In this document: positions 53,158 to 63,332 of the stretch, one piece after another
How the letters are laid out: the number at the start of each line of letters is the position of its first letter
How positions within the stretch are numbered: the first letter of the stretch is position 1
NCBI RefSeq assembly: GCF_023016805.1
Contig: NZ_JALKCH010000007.1
Span: 124,001 to 188,000, forward strand
Direction: 5' to 3'
DNA: 64,000 nt
Source: Ancylobacter crimeensis
Lineage (GTDB): Bacteria > Pseudomonadota > Alphaproteobacteria > Rhizobiales > Xanthobacteraceae
The notes under the pieces: model-generated
Databases searched by the model: none
What the model saw: the letters and a program-made list of their open reading frames with translations, nothing else
What the model was told of the DNA's origin: nothing
Program-made: the position numbers and the translations under genes

Positions 53158-53733
53158 ATGATTCTGCGTTTCTTCCGCCGCGACGGTACGGGCGAGACCA
53201 TCGGGCGCCTCTATGGCGCGATCGTGGCACAGGCACGCGATCCGCAATACTATGTCGCCTACAGGGTGCCGGACACGATCGAAGGCCGCTTCGAGATGAT
53301 CCTGCTCCATCTCTTCGCATTGTTCCACCGCCTGAAGCGCGAGGACGAGGCGCGCCGGGGGCTCGGCCAGCTCGTCTTCGACCGCTTCTGCACCGACATG
53401 GACGCCAATCTGCGCGAAATGGGCGTCGGCGATCTTGCCGTGCCGAAGCGTATGAAGAAGATCGCCGAATCCTTCTATGGCCGCGTCAGCGCCTATGATG
53501 CGGGCCTCGCCGAAGTGGAGGACGCCGGCCTCGGCGATGCGCTGCTGCGCAATGTCTATGCCGCCGACCCGTCCCATGCGGCGGATGCCCGTGCCCTGGC
53601 CTCTCATCTGCGTGCCATGATCGTGGCGTTGAATACCGTATCGTTCGAGCGCCTCGCCGCAGGCGAAATCCCCTATCCGGAGGTACCGGCGCGCGAGCCC
53701 GCCGCCGGTATCGAGCAAGGAATCTCGTCATGA
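53158..53733 (+). CDS. Ubiquinol-cytochrome c chaperone (CBP3/UQCC1-like)
   Basis: A 191-residue protein with the Ubiq_cyt_C_chap domain, known to help make cytochrome b and assemble the bc1 complex. It shows YGAIVAQARDPQYYVAYRVP, DTIEGRFEMILLHLFALFHR and DRFCTDMDANLREMGVGDLA, VPKRMKKIAESFYGR. GGAGG lies 8 bases before ATG 53158, which decides against the longer frame from 53083. It overlaps the DUF177 gene (ATGA). Confidence 0.92.
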   Translation: MILRFFRRDGTGETIGRLYGAIVAQARDPQYYVAYRVPDTIEGRFEMILLHLFALFHRLKREDEARRGLGQLVFDRFCTDMDANLREMGVGDLAVPKRMKKIAESFYGRVSAYDAGLAEVEDAGLGDALLRNVYAADPSHAADARALASHLRAMIVALNTVSFERLAAGEIPYPEVPAREPAAGIEQGISS

Positions 53734-54260
53734 GCGACGCGCTCCCCTTCAGCCATCCCGTCAACGTCGCGAGCCTGCCGGACGACGGCACCACGCTCCG
53801 CCTTGCCCCTGACGAGGCGACGCGCGCGGCCATCGCGCAGGATTTCGGCATTCCGGGCGTGCCGGCGCTGAGCGCCAAGGTCACGCTGGTGCCCGACCAC
53901 AAAGGCGGCGTGCGCGTTGGCGGGCATGTCGAGGCGGTGGTGACGCAGATCTGCGTCGCGACGCTGGAACCGTTCGATGCGCCGGTCTCCGAGGAGATCG
54001 ACATGCATTTCGTGCCCGAGCATCGCATCGAGGAGCCGCGCCCCGGCGCCGAGATCGAGGTCGGCAGCGATGATATTCCCGACGTGCTGGTCGGCGACGT
54101 GGTCGATGTTGGCGGCGTGGTATGCGAGTTCCTCGCGCTCGGCCTCGATCCCTATCCGCGCAAGCCGGGGGCCGTGTTCGAGGGGCCGAACGAGGGGCCG
54201 GACAGCGAATCGCCGTTTGCCGCACTGAAGAAGCTCGCCACGCCGCCGGACGAGGACTGA
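53730..54260 (+). CDS. DUF177 protein (YceD-like)
   Basis: A 176-residue protein of the YceD family, whose bacterial and plant members are linked to 23S rRNA accumulation. It contains the conserved VTQICVATLEPF (C and T of the family pattern) and acidic segments such as GSDDIPDVLVGDVVDVGGVV and CEFLALGLDPYPRKPG, then an acidic tail. Its place before plsX is standard, but rpmF, found between them in many bacteria, is absent here. Confidence 0.9.
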   Translation: MSDALPFSHPVNVASLPDDGTTLRLAPDEATRAAIAQDFGIPGVPALSAKVTLVPDHKGGVRVGGHVEAVVTQICVATLEPFDAPVSEEIDMHFVPEHRIEEPRPGAEIEVGSDDIPDVLVGDVVDVGGVVCEFLALGLDPYPRKPGAVFEGPNEGPDSESPFAALKKLATPPDED

Positions 54261-54411
54261 TGCGGATTGTTGCGTCCAGCCGTTCGCACGCTATTGTCAC
54301 GCCCCCGCGACTGAGGCATGCCCTTTCGGGTATCCGGGCGGTGCATGCGATGCGCCTCCCGCGCTTCCGGCGCTCCGCCCGCATCCATTGACCAGGACAG
54401 AACCCGCTTAA

Positions 54412-55500
54412 ATGTCATCGCTCGTCCGCATCGCGCTCGACGTCATGGGCGGAGATCATGGTCCGCAGGTTGTGCTGCCGGGCGCCGAGATCGCCCTGAC
54501 CCGCCACCCGGACATCCGCTATCTGCTGTTCGGCAACGAGGCGAAGATCCGCGAGATCCTCGCCGGCCGCCCGCGTCTCGCCGCGGCCAGCGAGATCATC
54601 CACACCGATGTCGTGGTCGAGATGGACGACAAGCCGAGCCAGGCTCTGCGCCGCGGCCGCAAGGTCTCCTCGATGTGGCGCGCCATCGACGCGGTGCGGC
54701 TGAAGGAAGCCGACTGCGCGGTGTCCGCCGGCAATACCGGCGCGCTGATGGCGATGGCCAAGGTCAATCTCAAGACCATGGCCGGCATTGGCCGTCCCGC
54801 CATCGCCTGCCTGTGGCCGACCCGGCGCGGCGATAGCGTCGTGTTGGATGTCGGCGCCTCGATCGGTGCGAGCGCCCAGCATCTCATCGACATGGCGGTG
54901 ATGGGCGCCGCCATGGCCCGCATCGTCTTCGACATCGAGCGCCCGACCGTCGGCCTGCTCAATGTCGGGGTCGAGGAGATCAAGGGCGTCGAGGAGGTGA
55001 AGGAAGCGGGCGCGGCGCTGCGCGAGGCCGACCATCCCGGCATCGACTATCGCGGCTTCGTCGAGGGCGACGACATCGGCAAGGGCGTGGTCGACGTGGT
55101 CGTCACCGAAGGCTTCTCCGGCAATATCGCACTGAAGACCGCCGAGGGCACCGCCCGGCAGGTGGCCGACTATCTGCGCGACGCCATCAACCGGAGCTGG
55201 ATCAACAAGCTCGGCTATCTGCTCGCCCGCGGCGCCTTCCGCGCGCTGCGCGAGAAGCTCGATCCCCGCCGTTCCAATGGCGGGGTTTTCCTCGGCCTCA
55301 ACGGGGTCGTGATCAAGAGCCATGGTGGAACCGATGCCGAAGGCTTCGCCTCGGCGGTCGACATCGGATACGACATGGTGCGCTACCAGCTCCTCTCCCG
55401 CATCGAAGCGAACATCAGCGAGCGGCCCCGCGCCTCCGGCGGCGACGCTCCTGCTGCGGCCGAGAGCGTTTCCTCGGACGATCTGCAGGTTCAATCGTGA
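54412..55500 (+). CDS. plsX: Phosphate acyltransferase PlsX
   Basis: A 362-residue enzyme making acyl-phosphate from acyl-ACP for phospholipid synthesis. It begins [20 protein letters not shown] and carries [35 protein letters not shown] and [20 protein letters not shown], then [20 protein letters not shown]. The GTG of fabH overlaps its stop. The C-terminal 25 residues are a low-complexity tail. Confidence 0.96.
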   Translation: MSSLVRIALDVMGGDHGPQVVLPGAEIALTRHPDIRYLLFGNEAKIREILAGRPRLAAASEIIHTDVVVEMDDKPSQALRRGRKVSSMWRAIDAVRLKEADCAVSAGNTGALMAMAKVNLKTMAGIGRPAIACLWPTRRGDSVVLDVGASIGASAQHLIDMAVMGAAMARIVFDIERPTVGLLNVGVEEIKGVEEVKEAGAALREADHPGIDYRGFVEGDDIGKGVVDVVVTEGFSGNIALKTAEGTARQVADYLRDAINRSWINKLGYLLARGAFRALREKLDPRRSNGGVFLGLNGVVIKSHGGTDAEGFASAVDIGYDMVRYQLLSRIEANISERPRASGGDAPAAAESVSSDDLQVQS

Positions 55501-56477
55501 GTACATACCGTTCCGTCGTGCGTGGCATCGGCTCCTACCTGCCGGCCCGCACCCTCACCAATGCCGATCTCGCGCAGATGGTGGACACTTCCGACGAATG
55601 GATCGTCCAGCGCACCGGCATCCGCGAGCGGCACATCGCCGCCGAGGGCGAGGTGACATCCGATCTCGCGATCCATGCCGCCCGCGCGGCGCTGGCCGAC
55701 GCCGGTCTCTCGGGCGACGACATCGACCTCATCGTGCTGGCCACCTCCACTCCGGACAACACCTTCCCCGCCACGGCGGTGACGGTGCAGGCCGGGCTCG
55801 GCATCACCCACGGCGCGGCCTTCGATCTGCAGGCGGTCTGTTCCGGCTTCGTCTTCGCGCTGGCGACGGCGGACAATTTCCTGAAGTCCGGCGCCTACAG
55901 GCGTGCGCTGGTGATCGGGGCGGAAACCTTCTCGCGTATCCTCGACTGGTCGGACCGCACCACCTGCGTGCTGTTCGGCGACGGCGCCGGCGCGCTGGTG
56001 CTGGAGGCGGTGCCGACCGACCCCGCCGACACGGGCGCGCGGGGCGTGCTCACCAGCCATCTGCGCTCGGACGGACGGCACAAGCACAAGCTCTATGTCG
56101 ATGGCGGCGTGTCTTCCACCCGCTCGACCGGCTATCTGCGCATGGAGGGCCGCGAGGTGTTCCGCCATGCGGTCGGCATGATCACGGACGTGATCGAGGA
56201 CGCCTTCGCCGCCACAGGCGTCGATGCGCAGAGCCTCGACTGGTTCGTGCCGCACCAGGCGAACCGGCGCATCATCGACGCGAGCGCGGCGAAGCTGGGC
56301 ATCGCGCCGGAGAAGGTGGTGGTGACGGTCGACGTGCACGGCAACACCTCCGCTGCATCGATTCCGCTCGCGCTGGCCACCGCTTATGCGGATGGCCGCA
56401 TCAAGCAGGGCGACATGGTGCTTCTGGAAGCGATGGGCGGCGGCTTCACGTGGGGTTCGGCGCTGGTGCGCTGGTGA
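55497..56477 (+). CDS. fabH: 3-oxoacyl-ACP synthase III FabH
   Basis: A 326-residue condensing enzyme that starts fatty-acid synthesis from acetyl-CoA and malonyl-ACP. The triad is complete: Cys115 in [13 protein letters not shown], His in [13 protein letters not shown] and Asn in [11 protein letters not shown]. It also has the early [16 protein letters not shown] and final [14 protein letters not shown]. The GTG start overlaps plsX. Confidence 0.97.
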   Translation: MSTYRSVVRGIGSYLPARTLTNADLAQMVDTSDEWIVQRTGIRERHIAAEGEVTSDLAIHAARAALADAGLSGDDIDLIVLATSTPDNTFPATAVTVQAGLGITHGAAFDLQAVCSGFVFALATADNFLKSGAYRRALVIGAETFSRILDWSDRTTCVLFGDGAGALVLEAVPTDPADTGARGVLTSHLRSDGRHKHKLYVDGGVSSTRSTGYLRMEGREVFRHAVGMITDVIEDAFAATGVDAQSLDWFVPHQANRRIIDASAAKLGIAPEKVVVTVDVHGNTSAASIPLALATAYADGRIKQGDMVLLEAMGGGFTWGSALVRW

Positions 56478-56613
56478 CATCGAAAAGGGGGCGTGCGGCA
56501 GCCAACCGAAGCGTTGACCGCAGCACGCGCAGCCGCCTACGCTGCACGGGACAATCACGAGATGCGAGCCGGGCCCGGACCGGTATCGACGTCGGGGCGA
56601 GGGGGAGAACACC

Positions 56614-56925
56614 ATGAGCGGTCGGACGATCACGCGTGCGGATCTGTGCGAGGCGGTCTATCAGCGGGTTGGCCTGTCGCGAACCGAATCCGCGGCGCTG
56701 GTGGAGACCGTTCTCAGCGAGATCGCCGATTGCGTTGCCCGCGGCGAGACGGTGAAACTCTCCTCCTTCGGTTCCTTCGTCGTGCGCCAGAAGGGCGAGC
56801 GCATCGGGCGCAACCCGAAGACCGGCGAGGAGGTGCCGATCGCGCCGCGCCGGGTCATGGTGTTCAAGCCGTCCAACATCCTCAAGCAGCAGATCAACGG
56901 CCTCTCCGAAGCCGAGGACGAGTAA
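56614..56925 (+). CDS. ihfA: Integration host factor subunit alpha
   Basis: A 103-residue DNA-bending protein. It has [60 protein letters not shown] and the arm tip [19 protein letters not shown], all standard. It follows fabH by 136 bases and precedes a MerR gene, the order seen in most alphaproteobacteria. AGGGGGAGA precedes the ATG. Confidence 0.97.
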   Translation: MSGRTITRADLCEAVYQRVGLSRTESAALVETVLSEIADCVARGETVKLSSFGSFVVRQKGERIGRNPKTGEEVPIAPRRVMVFKPSNILKQQINGLSEAEDE

Positions 56926-57095
56926 CGCATAAGGCTTTTTCGCGATGATGCGCATGATGCATCGGAGCGTGCTATCCTGACGGCGAATCCGGCCCGTGCG
57001 GCGTATCAGCCGGCGGGTCCAGCGTAACCGAGCACCGGAGGGATGCCGTGTGGCATCCGGCCCAGACCCGGTGCCAGCCGCGGGAGTAGCCGGCC

Positions 57096-58019
57096 GTGGA
57101 GAAGGGACCCGACGCCTTTCGCACGATCAGCGAGGTCGCGGACGACCTCGACCTGCCGCAGCATGTGCTCCGCTTCTGGGAGACGCGCTTCCCGCAGATT
57201 CGCCCGCTGAAACGCGGCGGCGGCCGGCGCTATTACCGGCCGGACGATATCGAGCTCCTGCGCGGCATCCGCCATCTTCTCTACAGCGAGGGCTATACGA
57301 TCCGCGGGGTGCAGCGCATTCTGAAGGAGCAGGGGCTGCGCCAGGTGCAGATCATCGGTCAGGGCGGGGAAATCGAGGCCGAGGCGGCAAGCCCTCCGCC
57401 GGTTCCCTCGGCCCCGAGCGGCGCGCCTTCCATCCGCGAGGTCATGGCGGGCACCGAGGCGCCGAAAAGCGGCGGGCTGGGCGGCTTGCTGAACCTGTTG
57501 CCCTCGCGCCGGGCGCGGCACAGCGAGGCGCACGCCACTGTGCGCGAGGACGAGCCGGACATCGCCGCCTTGCAAATGAGGGAGACGCGGCAGGAGCCGG
57601 TGCTTTCGCGCGATGCCGATCGGCCGGCGCCGCCGTCGGTGCTGGTGCGGCAGGAGGCGGAGCCTTCGCCCGGCCACGCCGCTCGACTCGCGCGACATGC
57701 TGCCGGTCGGATGACGCCGGAACACGCCGAATGGCCGGTCGAGCCGGCCAGCGGGACACTGGTTGGGCAGGCGCCGCAACCCGTCCCGCAACCCGTCCCG
57801 ACAGCGGCTTCACCTTCAACCGCGGCGCCGGCCAACGCGCAACCTGCGCCGGCACCCGCTGCGTTGAGGGACGGTGTCGGGACGGGATCCGTCCATGCGT
57901 CGGCGGGTGCGGAACGCCCCGGCCTGACCCATGAGGACCTGCGCCGGCTGAAAGCGACGCTCAACGAGCTGCACGAATGCCGGCACATGCTGGAAAACGC
58001 GCTGATGCCCCGGAACTGA
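57096..58019 (+). CDS. MerR-family regulator downstream of ihfA
   Basis: A 307-residue protein. The first 75 residues are a MerR helix-turn-helix ([60 protein letters not shown]). The rest is a long Ala/Pro/Glu-rich, probably disordered linker ending in a helix ([20 protein letters not shown]). No cysteine metal site is seen. GTG 57096 follows GGGAG. A hairpin (GGATGCC with GGCATCC, about 57041-57058) lies in the leader. Its targets are unknown. Confidence 0.88.
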   Translation: MEKGPDAFRTISEVADDLDLPQHVLRFWETRFPQIRPLKRGGGRRYYRPDDIELLRGIRHLLYSEGYTIRGVQRILKEQGLRQVQIIGQGGEIEAEAASPPPVPSAPSGAPSIREVMAGTEAPKSGGLGGLLNLLPSRRARHSEAHATVREDEPDIAALQMRETRQEPVLSRDADRPAPPSVLVRQEAEPSPGHAARLARHAAGRMTPEHAEWPVEPASGTLVGQAPQPVPQPVPTAASPSTAAPANAQPAPAPAALRDGVGTGSVHASAGAERPGLTHEDLRRLKATLNELHECRHMLENALMPRN

Positions 58020-58112
58020 CACCGGGGCGTTGCCACGCTCGAACGTCGTGAGACCCGCGCATCTGCCTGCCCGCGGGCGAGGCGGGCAGGGCGTCTGCGC
58101 CGATCCTGCCGT

Positions 58113-58505
58113 TCAGTCGACCACGGCCAGCTTGACCTTGGCCACGCCTTTGCTGCGGAAGCCGAGAGCGTCGGCTGCGGCGGTCGACACGTCGATCACA
58201 CGCCCGCGCACGAAGGGGCCGCGATCATTGATGCGGACCACGACAGACTTGCCGTTGCTGGTATTGGTCACCCGCACATGGGTTCCGAAGGGCAGCGAAC
58301 GGTGGGCCGCGGTCATCGCGGCGGCGCTGTGGCGCTCCCCATTCGCGGTCTTGCCGCGATAGCCGTAATAGGAGGCCATGCCGCTGCCGGTCTTCAGTGC
58401 CGGCTCCTGCGCGAAGGCCGGTGCGGTGCACAGGCAGCCCAGGGCAACAAACACGGCACGCTGCGCAAAAACGGTGGGCACGAGACGACGTGCAGCGATC
58501 TTCAC
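58113..58505 (-). CDS. RlpA-like double-psi beta-barrel protein
   Basis: A 130-residue exported protein. GTG 58505 starts a good signal peptide ([20 protein letters not shown], then APAFA-Q). The frame open to 58628 would bury it, so the later start is used. The RlpA-type barrel has [35 protein letters not shown] and [20 protein letters not shown], including the conserved D of INDRGPF. There is no SPOR domain. RlpA proteins cleave naked peptidoglycan at septa or are inactive relatives. Confidence 0.85.
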   Translation of the reverse strand: MKIAARRLVPTVFAQRAVFVALGCLCTAPAFAQEPALKTGSGMASYYGYRGKTANGERHSAAAMTAAHRSLPFGTHVRVTNTSNGKSVVVRINDRGPFVRGRVIDVSTAAADALGFRSKGVAKVKLAVVD

Positions 58506-59211
58506 GGACGGCCCGAGGGCACGACCGTTCGGCGTGGTCACTATCTGCAATGTACGGTTCCCTTGCCGTGATCCAACCCCTGTTTCGCGGCAGTGGAAGA
58601 GGACCGGACCTGAGTTCAGGACGGTCATAGGTCAGCGGGCTGGCTGACCAATACCTCTTCATATGATTGACATCCCCGCCGCTGTCCTAGCCCAAGATGA
58701 GGCTGGGATCAACTTCAGGAATTTCGTCTTACTTGACAGGCCAAATGAGGAGAGATTGACAACGAATCTGATGCCAAGATCGGGTCGTCTTTCTGCCTTA
58801 TTTTCTATAGCCTCTTGGACGATGAAATGCCTTCGCGACATTCCATCTTCCGGCCGGCGGATCTGCGCGAAACGGTGGATTACGCGGCGTTTTCGAGGCG
58901 CTGCCTCGGGGCGCTCCCCATAGGTGAGGGGTTTCGGGCCGACCAACCCGTCCGGTCACGAATTCGCCGCCGTCTGGCAGGAGGCGCCCGACATTTTCGG
59001 CGCCGCCGGAATTGCCCCATGCGCGAGGCCGAGACGTTGCTTTCGGAGAAAGGATCGGATTGCAGGCGCCGCGATCGGCGGAGCGTTCGGCGCGTGGATG
59101 GCCATGCGCTGTGCCACCGACCGATCGACGGCTTCCGCACCGCGCTGCTCGCACGGGGCATCTCCTTGGGCCTGGAAACGCAGGCGGCGGGGGTCGGCAG
59201 GCCGCGGGATA
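58506..59211. other. Long spacer without a supported gene
   Basis: About 700 bases. The part 58660-58860 is poorer in G+C than its surroundings. Short frames on both strands (for example 58663-58923 plus, 58659-58946 minus) lack ribosome sites and recognisable domains. It may hold remains of a decayed gene or a mobile element. Confidence 0.4.
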
Positions 59212-59865
59212 TCACGGCGTCCAGCGGCTCACGACATCGGCGAGGTCCGGGCGGGGCCGGTCCGGTGTCGTCTGGGTCGGGCGACCGATATGGAGGAAGC
59301 CGGCCACCTTCTCCTGCGGCCCGACACCGAGCAGCGCCGCCGCCTCCGGGTCGCGGCCCGGCCATTTCAGCAGCCACTGGCTGACGAACCCCAGCGCAGA
59401 CGCCGCGATCGTGAGCGCCATGCCGACCGCACCGGCGGAGAGCGCCTGGTTCCACTCCGGCACCTTTGCCGTCCGGTCCGGCCGGCTCACCAGCACCACC
59501 GTCAGCGGCGCGCGCATCAGGTAGAGCTGCCACATGTCGCTCTTGCCGGCCGCCATCTCCGGGTTCTGCCGCGCATAAAGCGCATCCAGCCGCGCGCCGA
59601 GCTCGGCCCGCGCCTCGCCTTCGAGGATGATGAGCCGCCACGGCGCCAGCCGGCCGTGGTCCGGCGTGCGGATGGCGAGGCGCAGCAGCAGATCCAGCTC
59701 TTGCGCCGAAGGCCCTGGCCCGCCAAGGCTGCGCAGTGGCGGCGAACGCCGGGTGGCGAGGCGCTCGATCATGACCGGGCAGGGGACGAGGCTCTCCGGT
59801 GCCGGTGCCGCCGTCGCTTCCACCGGCTTGCCGGTGCCGTGATGGCGGGTGGTGTGGTCGTTCAT
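59212..59865 (-). CDS. Nitroreductase-family flavoenzyme (YdjA-like)
   Basis: A 217-residue FMN-dependent oxidoreductase. It has MIERLATRRSPPLRSLGGPG, LDLLLRLAIRTPDHGRLAPW (PDHG is typical of the YdjA group), RLIILEGEARAELGARLDAL and the C-terminal GLxxxLKWP-like FVSQWLLKWPGRD with LLGVGPQEKVAGFLHIG. The N-terminal 25 residues are His/Thr/Ala-rich and probably disordered. ATG 59865 is used. The same frame stays open to 61248 as antisense of the next gene. Confidence 0.9.
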   Translation of the reverse strand: MNDHTTRHHGTGKPVEATAAPAPESLVPCPVMIERLATRRSPPLRSLGGPGPSAQELDLLLRLAIRTPDHGRLAPWRLIILEGEARAELGARLDALYARQNPEMAAGKSDMWQLYLMRAPLTVVLVSRPDRTAKVPEWNQALSAGAVGMALTIAASALGFVSQWLLKWPGRDPEAAALLGVGPQEKVAGFLHIGRPTQTTPDRPRPDLADVVSRWTP

Positions 59866-60096
59866 GGTCGGGCGGCCGCTGCTGTGTGATTTCGGTCGGC
59901 ATCCTAGCCCGGCCGGCGGAGCGCGGCCATGGCAGGCGGTCCGCGGATCGCCGGGTCTCTCCAACGTATAACTTTTCTTATTTGGAGAAGTTGGCACTCT
60001 GGGCTGGGCCTTCCGTAGGGAATCGTCCGTGTTCCGGGTCAGACCTGCTCGAGCCGATGCTTTCGCAGTCGCCCGCATGATCTTGGTAGCGCCTCC

Positions 60097-61431
60097 ATGC
60101 GTATCCTCATCACCAACAACACGCTCGCCTACCATGCCGGTAGCGAACTCTATGTGTTCGATATCGCGACGCACCTGCAGCGGCGTGGCCACAAGGTGGT
60201 TGCGTACAGTTCGCTGCTCGGGCCGCTGGCGCAGGAACTGAGGGCGCATGGAGTGCCCGTCATCGGCGATCTCGAGGCTCTCACCGAGTCGCCGGACGTC
60301 ATCCATGGCCACCATCACCTCGATGTCGCGGCTGCGGCGCTGCGGTTCCCCTCCGCGCCGATCGTTCATGCCTGCCACGGCTGGCTGCCCTGGCAGGAGG
60401 CGCCGCTGAGCCTGCCCTCCATCCGGCGCTATGTCGCCGTCAGCACCCTGACGCGGGAATATCTCGTCACCTCCGGGATTGCGCCAGAGCGCGTCGTCAT
60501 CATTCCCAATGCGGTCGACCTCACCCGCTTCCGTCATCGCCGCCCCGACGGCGCGCTGCTGAAGAGCGCGCTGGCCTATGGGAACACGTGGGCCCCGGAC
60601 GCCCCGGCACTGAAAGTGCTGCGCACGGCCTGCGAAAGCCGCGGCATCGCCTTCCATGCGATCGGAGCAGGCATGGGCAACAGCACCGATCGCGCGCCGG
60701 AGGTGCTGCCCGGCTACGACATCGTCTTCGCCCTGGGCCGTTCCGCGCTGGAAGCGCTGGCCTGCGGCTGCGCGGTGATCGTCGCCGACCCGCGCGGCAT
60801 GGATGGCGCGGTTACCACCGAAAGCCTGCCGCGCCAGCATGCCGGCAATCTCGGCCTCGCGATCATCGCCGGCAGGCCGGTGACGATGGAGGCGGCGGGG
60901 GCGGCGCTGGATTCGCTCGAGGTCGGCGAGGTCGCGCGCACGGCGGCCCTGGTGCGCGCCGAAGCCGGCATGGAGACGCTGGTGGATCGCTGGGAAGAGC
61001 AATATCGCCTCGCCGTCGCGGACGGGCCGGCTGCGCTCGACGATATGGTGGCCGGCACGTCCCGCTTTCTCGTGGGGCTGAAGAAGACGGTCGGCCATTT
61101 CGAAACGAACTGGCATCAGGTGGTCGCGCAACTGGACGAGACGCGAGACCGCCTGCACCAGCTCGATGCGGCGCTCGGCGAGGCGCGAGCTGAGATTGGC
61201 GCGAGGGAAGCGGAAAGCGCCCGCGCCACCGAGGCGCTGGAACAGCAACGGCAGGAAACCCGGGCCGCACGGGAGGCGTTCGCCGCGATGCAGGGCACGC
61301 TCGACGCCCGCATCGCGGATCTCACCCGTCGGCTGGATCAGGCGAACGCACGCCGCAACACCTTCTTCCGCCGTCTGCGGCGCCGCCTGATGCGGCCGAT
61401 CTACGCGCTGCGGGACCGGGTGAGGGCGTAG
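60097..61431 (+). CDS. Glycosyltransferase with C-terminal coiled coil
   Basis: A 444-residue GT-B-type glycosyltransferase. The N-terminal domain begins MRILITNNTLAYHAGSELYV and includes DVIHGHHHLDVAAAALRFPS and PIVHACHGWLP. The sugar-nucleotide domain has VVIIPNAVDLTRFRHR and GRSALEALACGCAVIVADPR with the EALACG signature. From about residue 315 it continues as a coiled coil rich in Ala/Glu/Arg (QLDETRDRLHQLDAALGEAR) and a basic end (RRLRRRLMRPIYALRDRVRA). It likely acts on surface polysaccharide, but no partner genes are nearby. Confidence 0.85.
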   Translation: MRILITNNTLAYHAGSELYVFDIATHLQRRGHKVVAYSSLLGPLAQELRAHGVPVIGDLEALTESPDVIHGHHHLDVAAAALRFPSAPIVHACHGWLPWQEAPLSLPSIRRYVAVSTLTREYLVTSGIAPERVVIIPNAVDLTRFRHRRPDGALLKSALAYGNTWAPDAPALKVLRTACESRGIAFHAIGAGMGNSTDRAPEVLPGYDIVFALGRSALEALACGCAVIVADPRGMDGAVTTESLPRQHAGNLGLAIIAGRPVTMEAAGAALDSLEVGEVARTAALVRAEAGMETLVDRWEEQYRLAVADGPAALDDMVAGTSRFLVGLKKTVGHFETNWHQVVAQLDETRDRLHQLDAALGEARAEIGAREAESARATEALEQQRQETRAAREAFAAMQGTLDARIADLTRRLDQANARRNTFFRRLRRRLMRPIYALRDRVRA

Positions 61432-61449
61432 CAGGCGAGAGGCGGGGCT

Positions 61450-62892
61450 CTATGTGCGCAGCGCATTCTTGCTGATGCGACCATCCTTCATGACCACGGC
61501 GAGGTTCCGCCCGGGATCCTCCAGCAGGCGGATATCCTCGAGCGGATTGCCGTCGACCACCAGCAGGTCGGCAAGGGCGCCCTTTTCGACCACGCCCAGC
61601 TTTCCCTGATAGGGCGCCCGGGCGCCGGAGAGCGCGAGCAGTTCCGCATTCTGCGAGGTGGCCATGCGCAACGCTTCCGCGTTCGAATACCAGTTGGCGA
61701 GGTGCGTCAGCATGAGGCTCTGGCGGTCTGTCAGCGCGGGCGAGAACAGCACGTCGGAACCCCAGGCGGTGCGGATTCCGTACCGTTTCACGAAGCCGTA
61801 AAGCTGCGGGGTGCCGGCGAAAAGCTGCTGCGCGCGTTCCGCGCCCGATCCGGTCTGCGAGCCGGTGTCGGCCATGGTGAGAAACGGCTGGGTGCTCAGC
61901 CAGACCTTCTTTTCCGCCATCAGCCGCGCTGTCTCTTCGTCGATCAGGTGGGCGTGCTCGATGCAGGTGACGCCAGCGGCGATCGATCGCCGGACGCTTT
62001 GCGCCGTATAGGCATGAACGGTGACATAGGTGTTCCAGTCGCTGGCGATCTCGACCGCGGCGCGCAGGTCTGCCTCGCCGAAGGTCATCACGTCGAGCGG
62101 GGCTCGCGGCGAGGAGACCCCGCCGCTGCCCACCAGCTTGATCTGGGAGGCGCCCTGCGCGAGCTGTTCGCGCACCCGCTGCTTCAGATCCCCGATACTG
62201 TCGGCGATCGCCGCGGCGCCCATTCGTTCGCTGAGGCTGAGCTGGCCGGCATCGCGCGGAATTTCGAAGGGCATGCGCAGGTCGCCGTGGCCGCTCGTGG
62301 TCGTGATCATCGCGCCAGAAGGAAAAATGCGGGGCCCCTCGATGATGCCGATGTCGATGGCCTGTCTGAATGAGAATGTCGGCCCGCCCACGTCGCGCAC
62401 GGTGGTGAAGCCGCGCAGAAGGGTGCGACCGGCCTCGGCCGTCGAGGTGGCGAAGATGATGCCCGGATCGCCGCTCATCAGCACGTTGAGCGGCACCGCC
62501 GCGTAGATGGCGTGCCAGTGGGCGTCGATGAGCCCGGGCATGAGCACCCGCCCGCCGCAGTCGATGACGCTGGCATCCGTCGGCGGATCGCTGTTCGTGG
62601 TGTCGACCACGGTGATGCGGTTGCCTTCGACCAGCACCTGGGCGGCGGCGGTCAGCGTGTCCGCCTTTCCATCGAAGACGCGCACCTGGCGGAACAGTGT
62701 CTTCGGCACCGCGGACTGCGCTCCCGCCGGGCTCGCGATTATGCCCGCAATCGCCGCGGCACCGGCTCCGGCGAGGAAACGGCGCCGTGAGAAGTCTTCC
62801 AGCTTGAAAGCGATGCCTTCGGGGACGGGTATGCAGCAGGCGCATCCCGGCGGGCGGGCAAGATGTTGGTATTTCCGGCCCAGTCGCATCAT
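61450..62892 (-). CDS. Tat-exported amidohydrolase
   Basis: A 480-residue metal-dependent hydrolase of the imidazolonepropionase/prolidase-like amidohydrolase group. A twin-arginine signal (FSRRRFLAGAGAAAIAG, cut near GAQ-SA) is preceded by an unusually long 34-residue lead that contains CACC. Metal ligands are seen in LMPGLIDAHWHAIYAA, the lysine of SQIKLVGSGGVSS, YVTVHAYTAQ, CIEHAHLID and AWGSDVLFSP. Substrates of this group include Xaa-Pro dipeptides and organophosphates. Here it is unknown. ATG 62892 follows GGGAG. Confidence 0.9.
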   Translation of the reverse strand: MMRLGRKYQHLARPPGCACCIPVPEGIAFKLEDFSRRRFLAGAGAAAIAGIIASPAGAQSAVPKTLFRQVRVFDGKADTLTAAAQVLVEGNRITVVDTTNSDPPTDASVIDCGGRVLMPGLIDAHWHAIYAAVPLNVLMSGDPGIIFATSTAEAGRTLLRGFTTVRDVGGPTFSFRQAIDIGIIEGPRIFPSGAMITTTSGHGDLRMPFEIPRDAGQLSLSERMGAAAIADSIGDLKQRVREQLAQGASQIKLVGSGGVSSPRAPLDVMTFGEADLRAAVEIASDWNTYVTVHAYTAQSVRRSIAAGVTCIEHAHLIDEETARLMAEKKVWLSTQPFLTMADTGSQTGSGAERAQQLFAGTPQLYGFVKRYGIRTAWGSDVLFSPALTDRQSLMLTHLANWYSNAEALRMATSQNAELLALSGARAPYQGKLGVVEKGALADLLVVDGNPLEDIRLLEDPGRNLAVVMKDGRISKNALRT

Positions 62893-63332
62893 GGAATCAC
62901 TCCCGGCTTCGACGTCGGAACCACCGTGCCCGCAAGCTTAGGACGAAGAGGAGCAGGCGGGCACCCCTGACGCGGGACAGGCGCCGGAACTTCGCCGCTC
63001 TGACTTCACGGTTGCGCGAAGCCCGGCGTAGGTGCCCCAAAAGCAAAAGCGCGCCGCCAATGTCTGGCGCCGCGCTTGCCAATATCTTGATTTCCTTCAG
63101 GAAAATGGTCGGAGCGAGAGGATTTGAACCTCCGACCCCCAGTCCCCCAGACTTAGCTTCGTTGTGTCCTGCTGATTTCTCGTGTTTTATAAAATGTCGG
63201 TATTTCAATTGACTATGGAATTTTTCTGATGCGACACGCTATATTCCATAACCAATAAATCCCCCTGATTTCCGCTTTCGGTGGCGACTCGGTGGCGACT
63301 CGAAGTTAGGCTATCTGTCGGAGGTTTCGTTT
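62893..63332. other. Junction between chromosome and a second integrated element
   Basis: 62893-63105 is chromosomal spacer. 63106-63153 is a tRNA-Pro fragment. 63154-63332 is lower-GC element DNA with a tandem pair of CGGTGGCGACT (63279-63300) just before the integrase, possibly arm-type binding sites. No protein gene is seen. Confidence 0.6.
63106..63153 (-). repeat. 3' fragment of tRNA-Pro(GGG): attachment site of a genomic island
   Basis: On the minus strand, 48 bases match the tRNA-Pro(GGG) pattern from the 5' side of the anticodon stem (AGTCTGGGGGACT, anticodon GGG) through the T arm GGAGGTTCAAATCC and the acceptor with CCA. Upstream sequence (63154 onward) does not continue the tRNA, so the gene is truncated. 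Such a duplication is left when a tyrosine integrase inserts an island in a tRNA gene. The intact copy should be at the other end, outside the window. Confidence 0.85.

Noticed and set aside
59866-61248. Long upstream extension of the nitroreductase frame
   Set aside because: It is antisense of the glycosyltransferase. The nitroreductase domain starts cleanly at 59865.
63012-63212. Plus-strand frame with GARGFEPPTP
   Set aside because: This peptide is the usual artefact of reading antisense of a tRNA 3' end, here the tRNA-Pro fragment.
63279-63300. Two tandem copies of CGGTGGCGACT as a possible CRISPR or VNTR
   Set aside because: Only two units without spacers. At most they are integrase arm-type sites.
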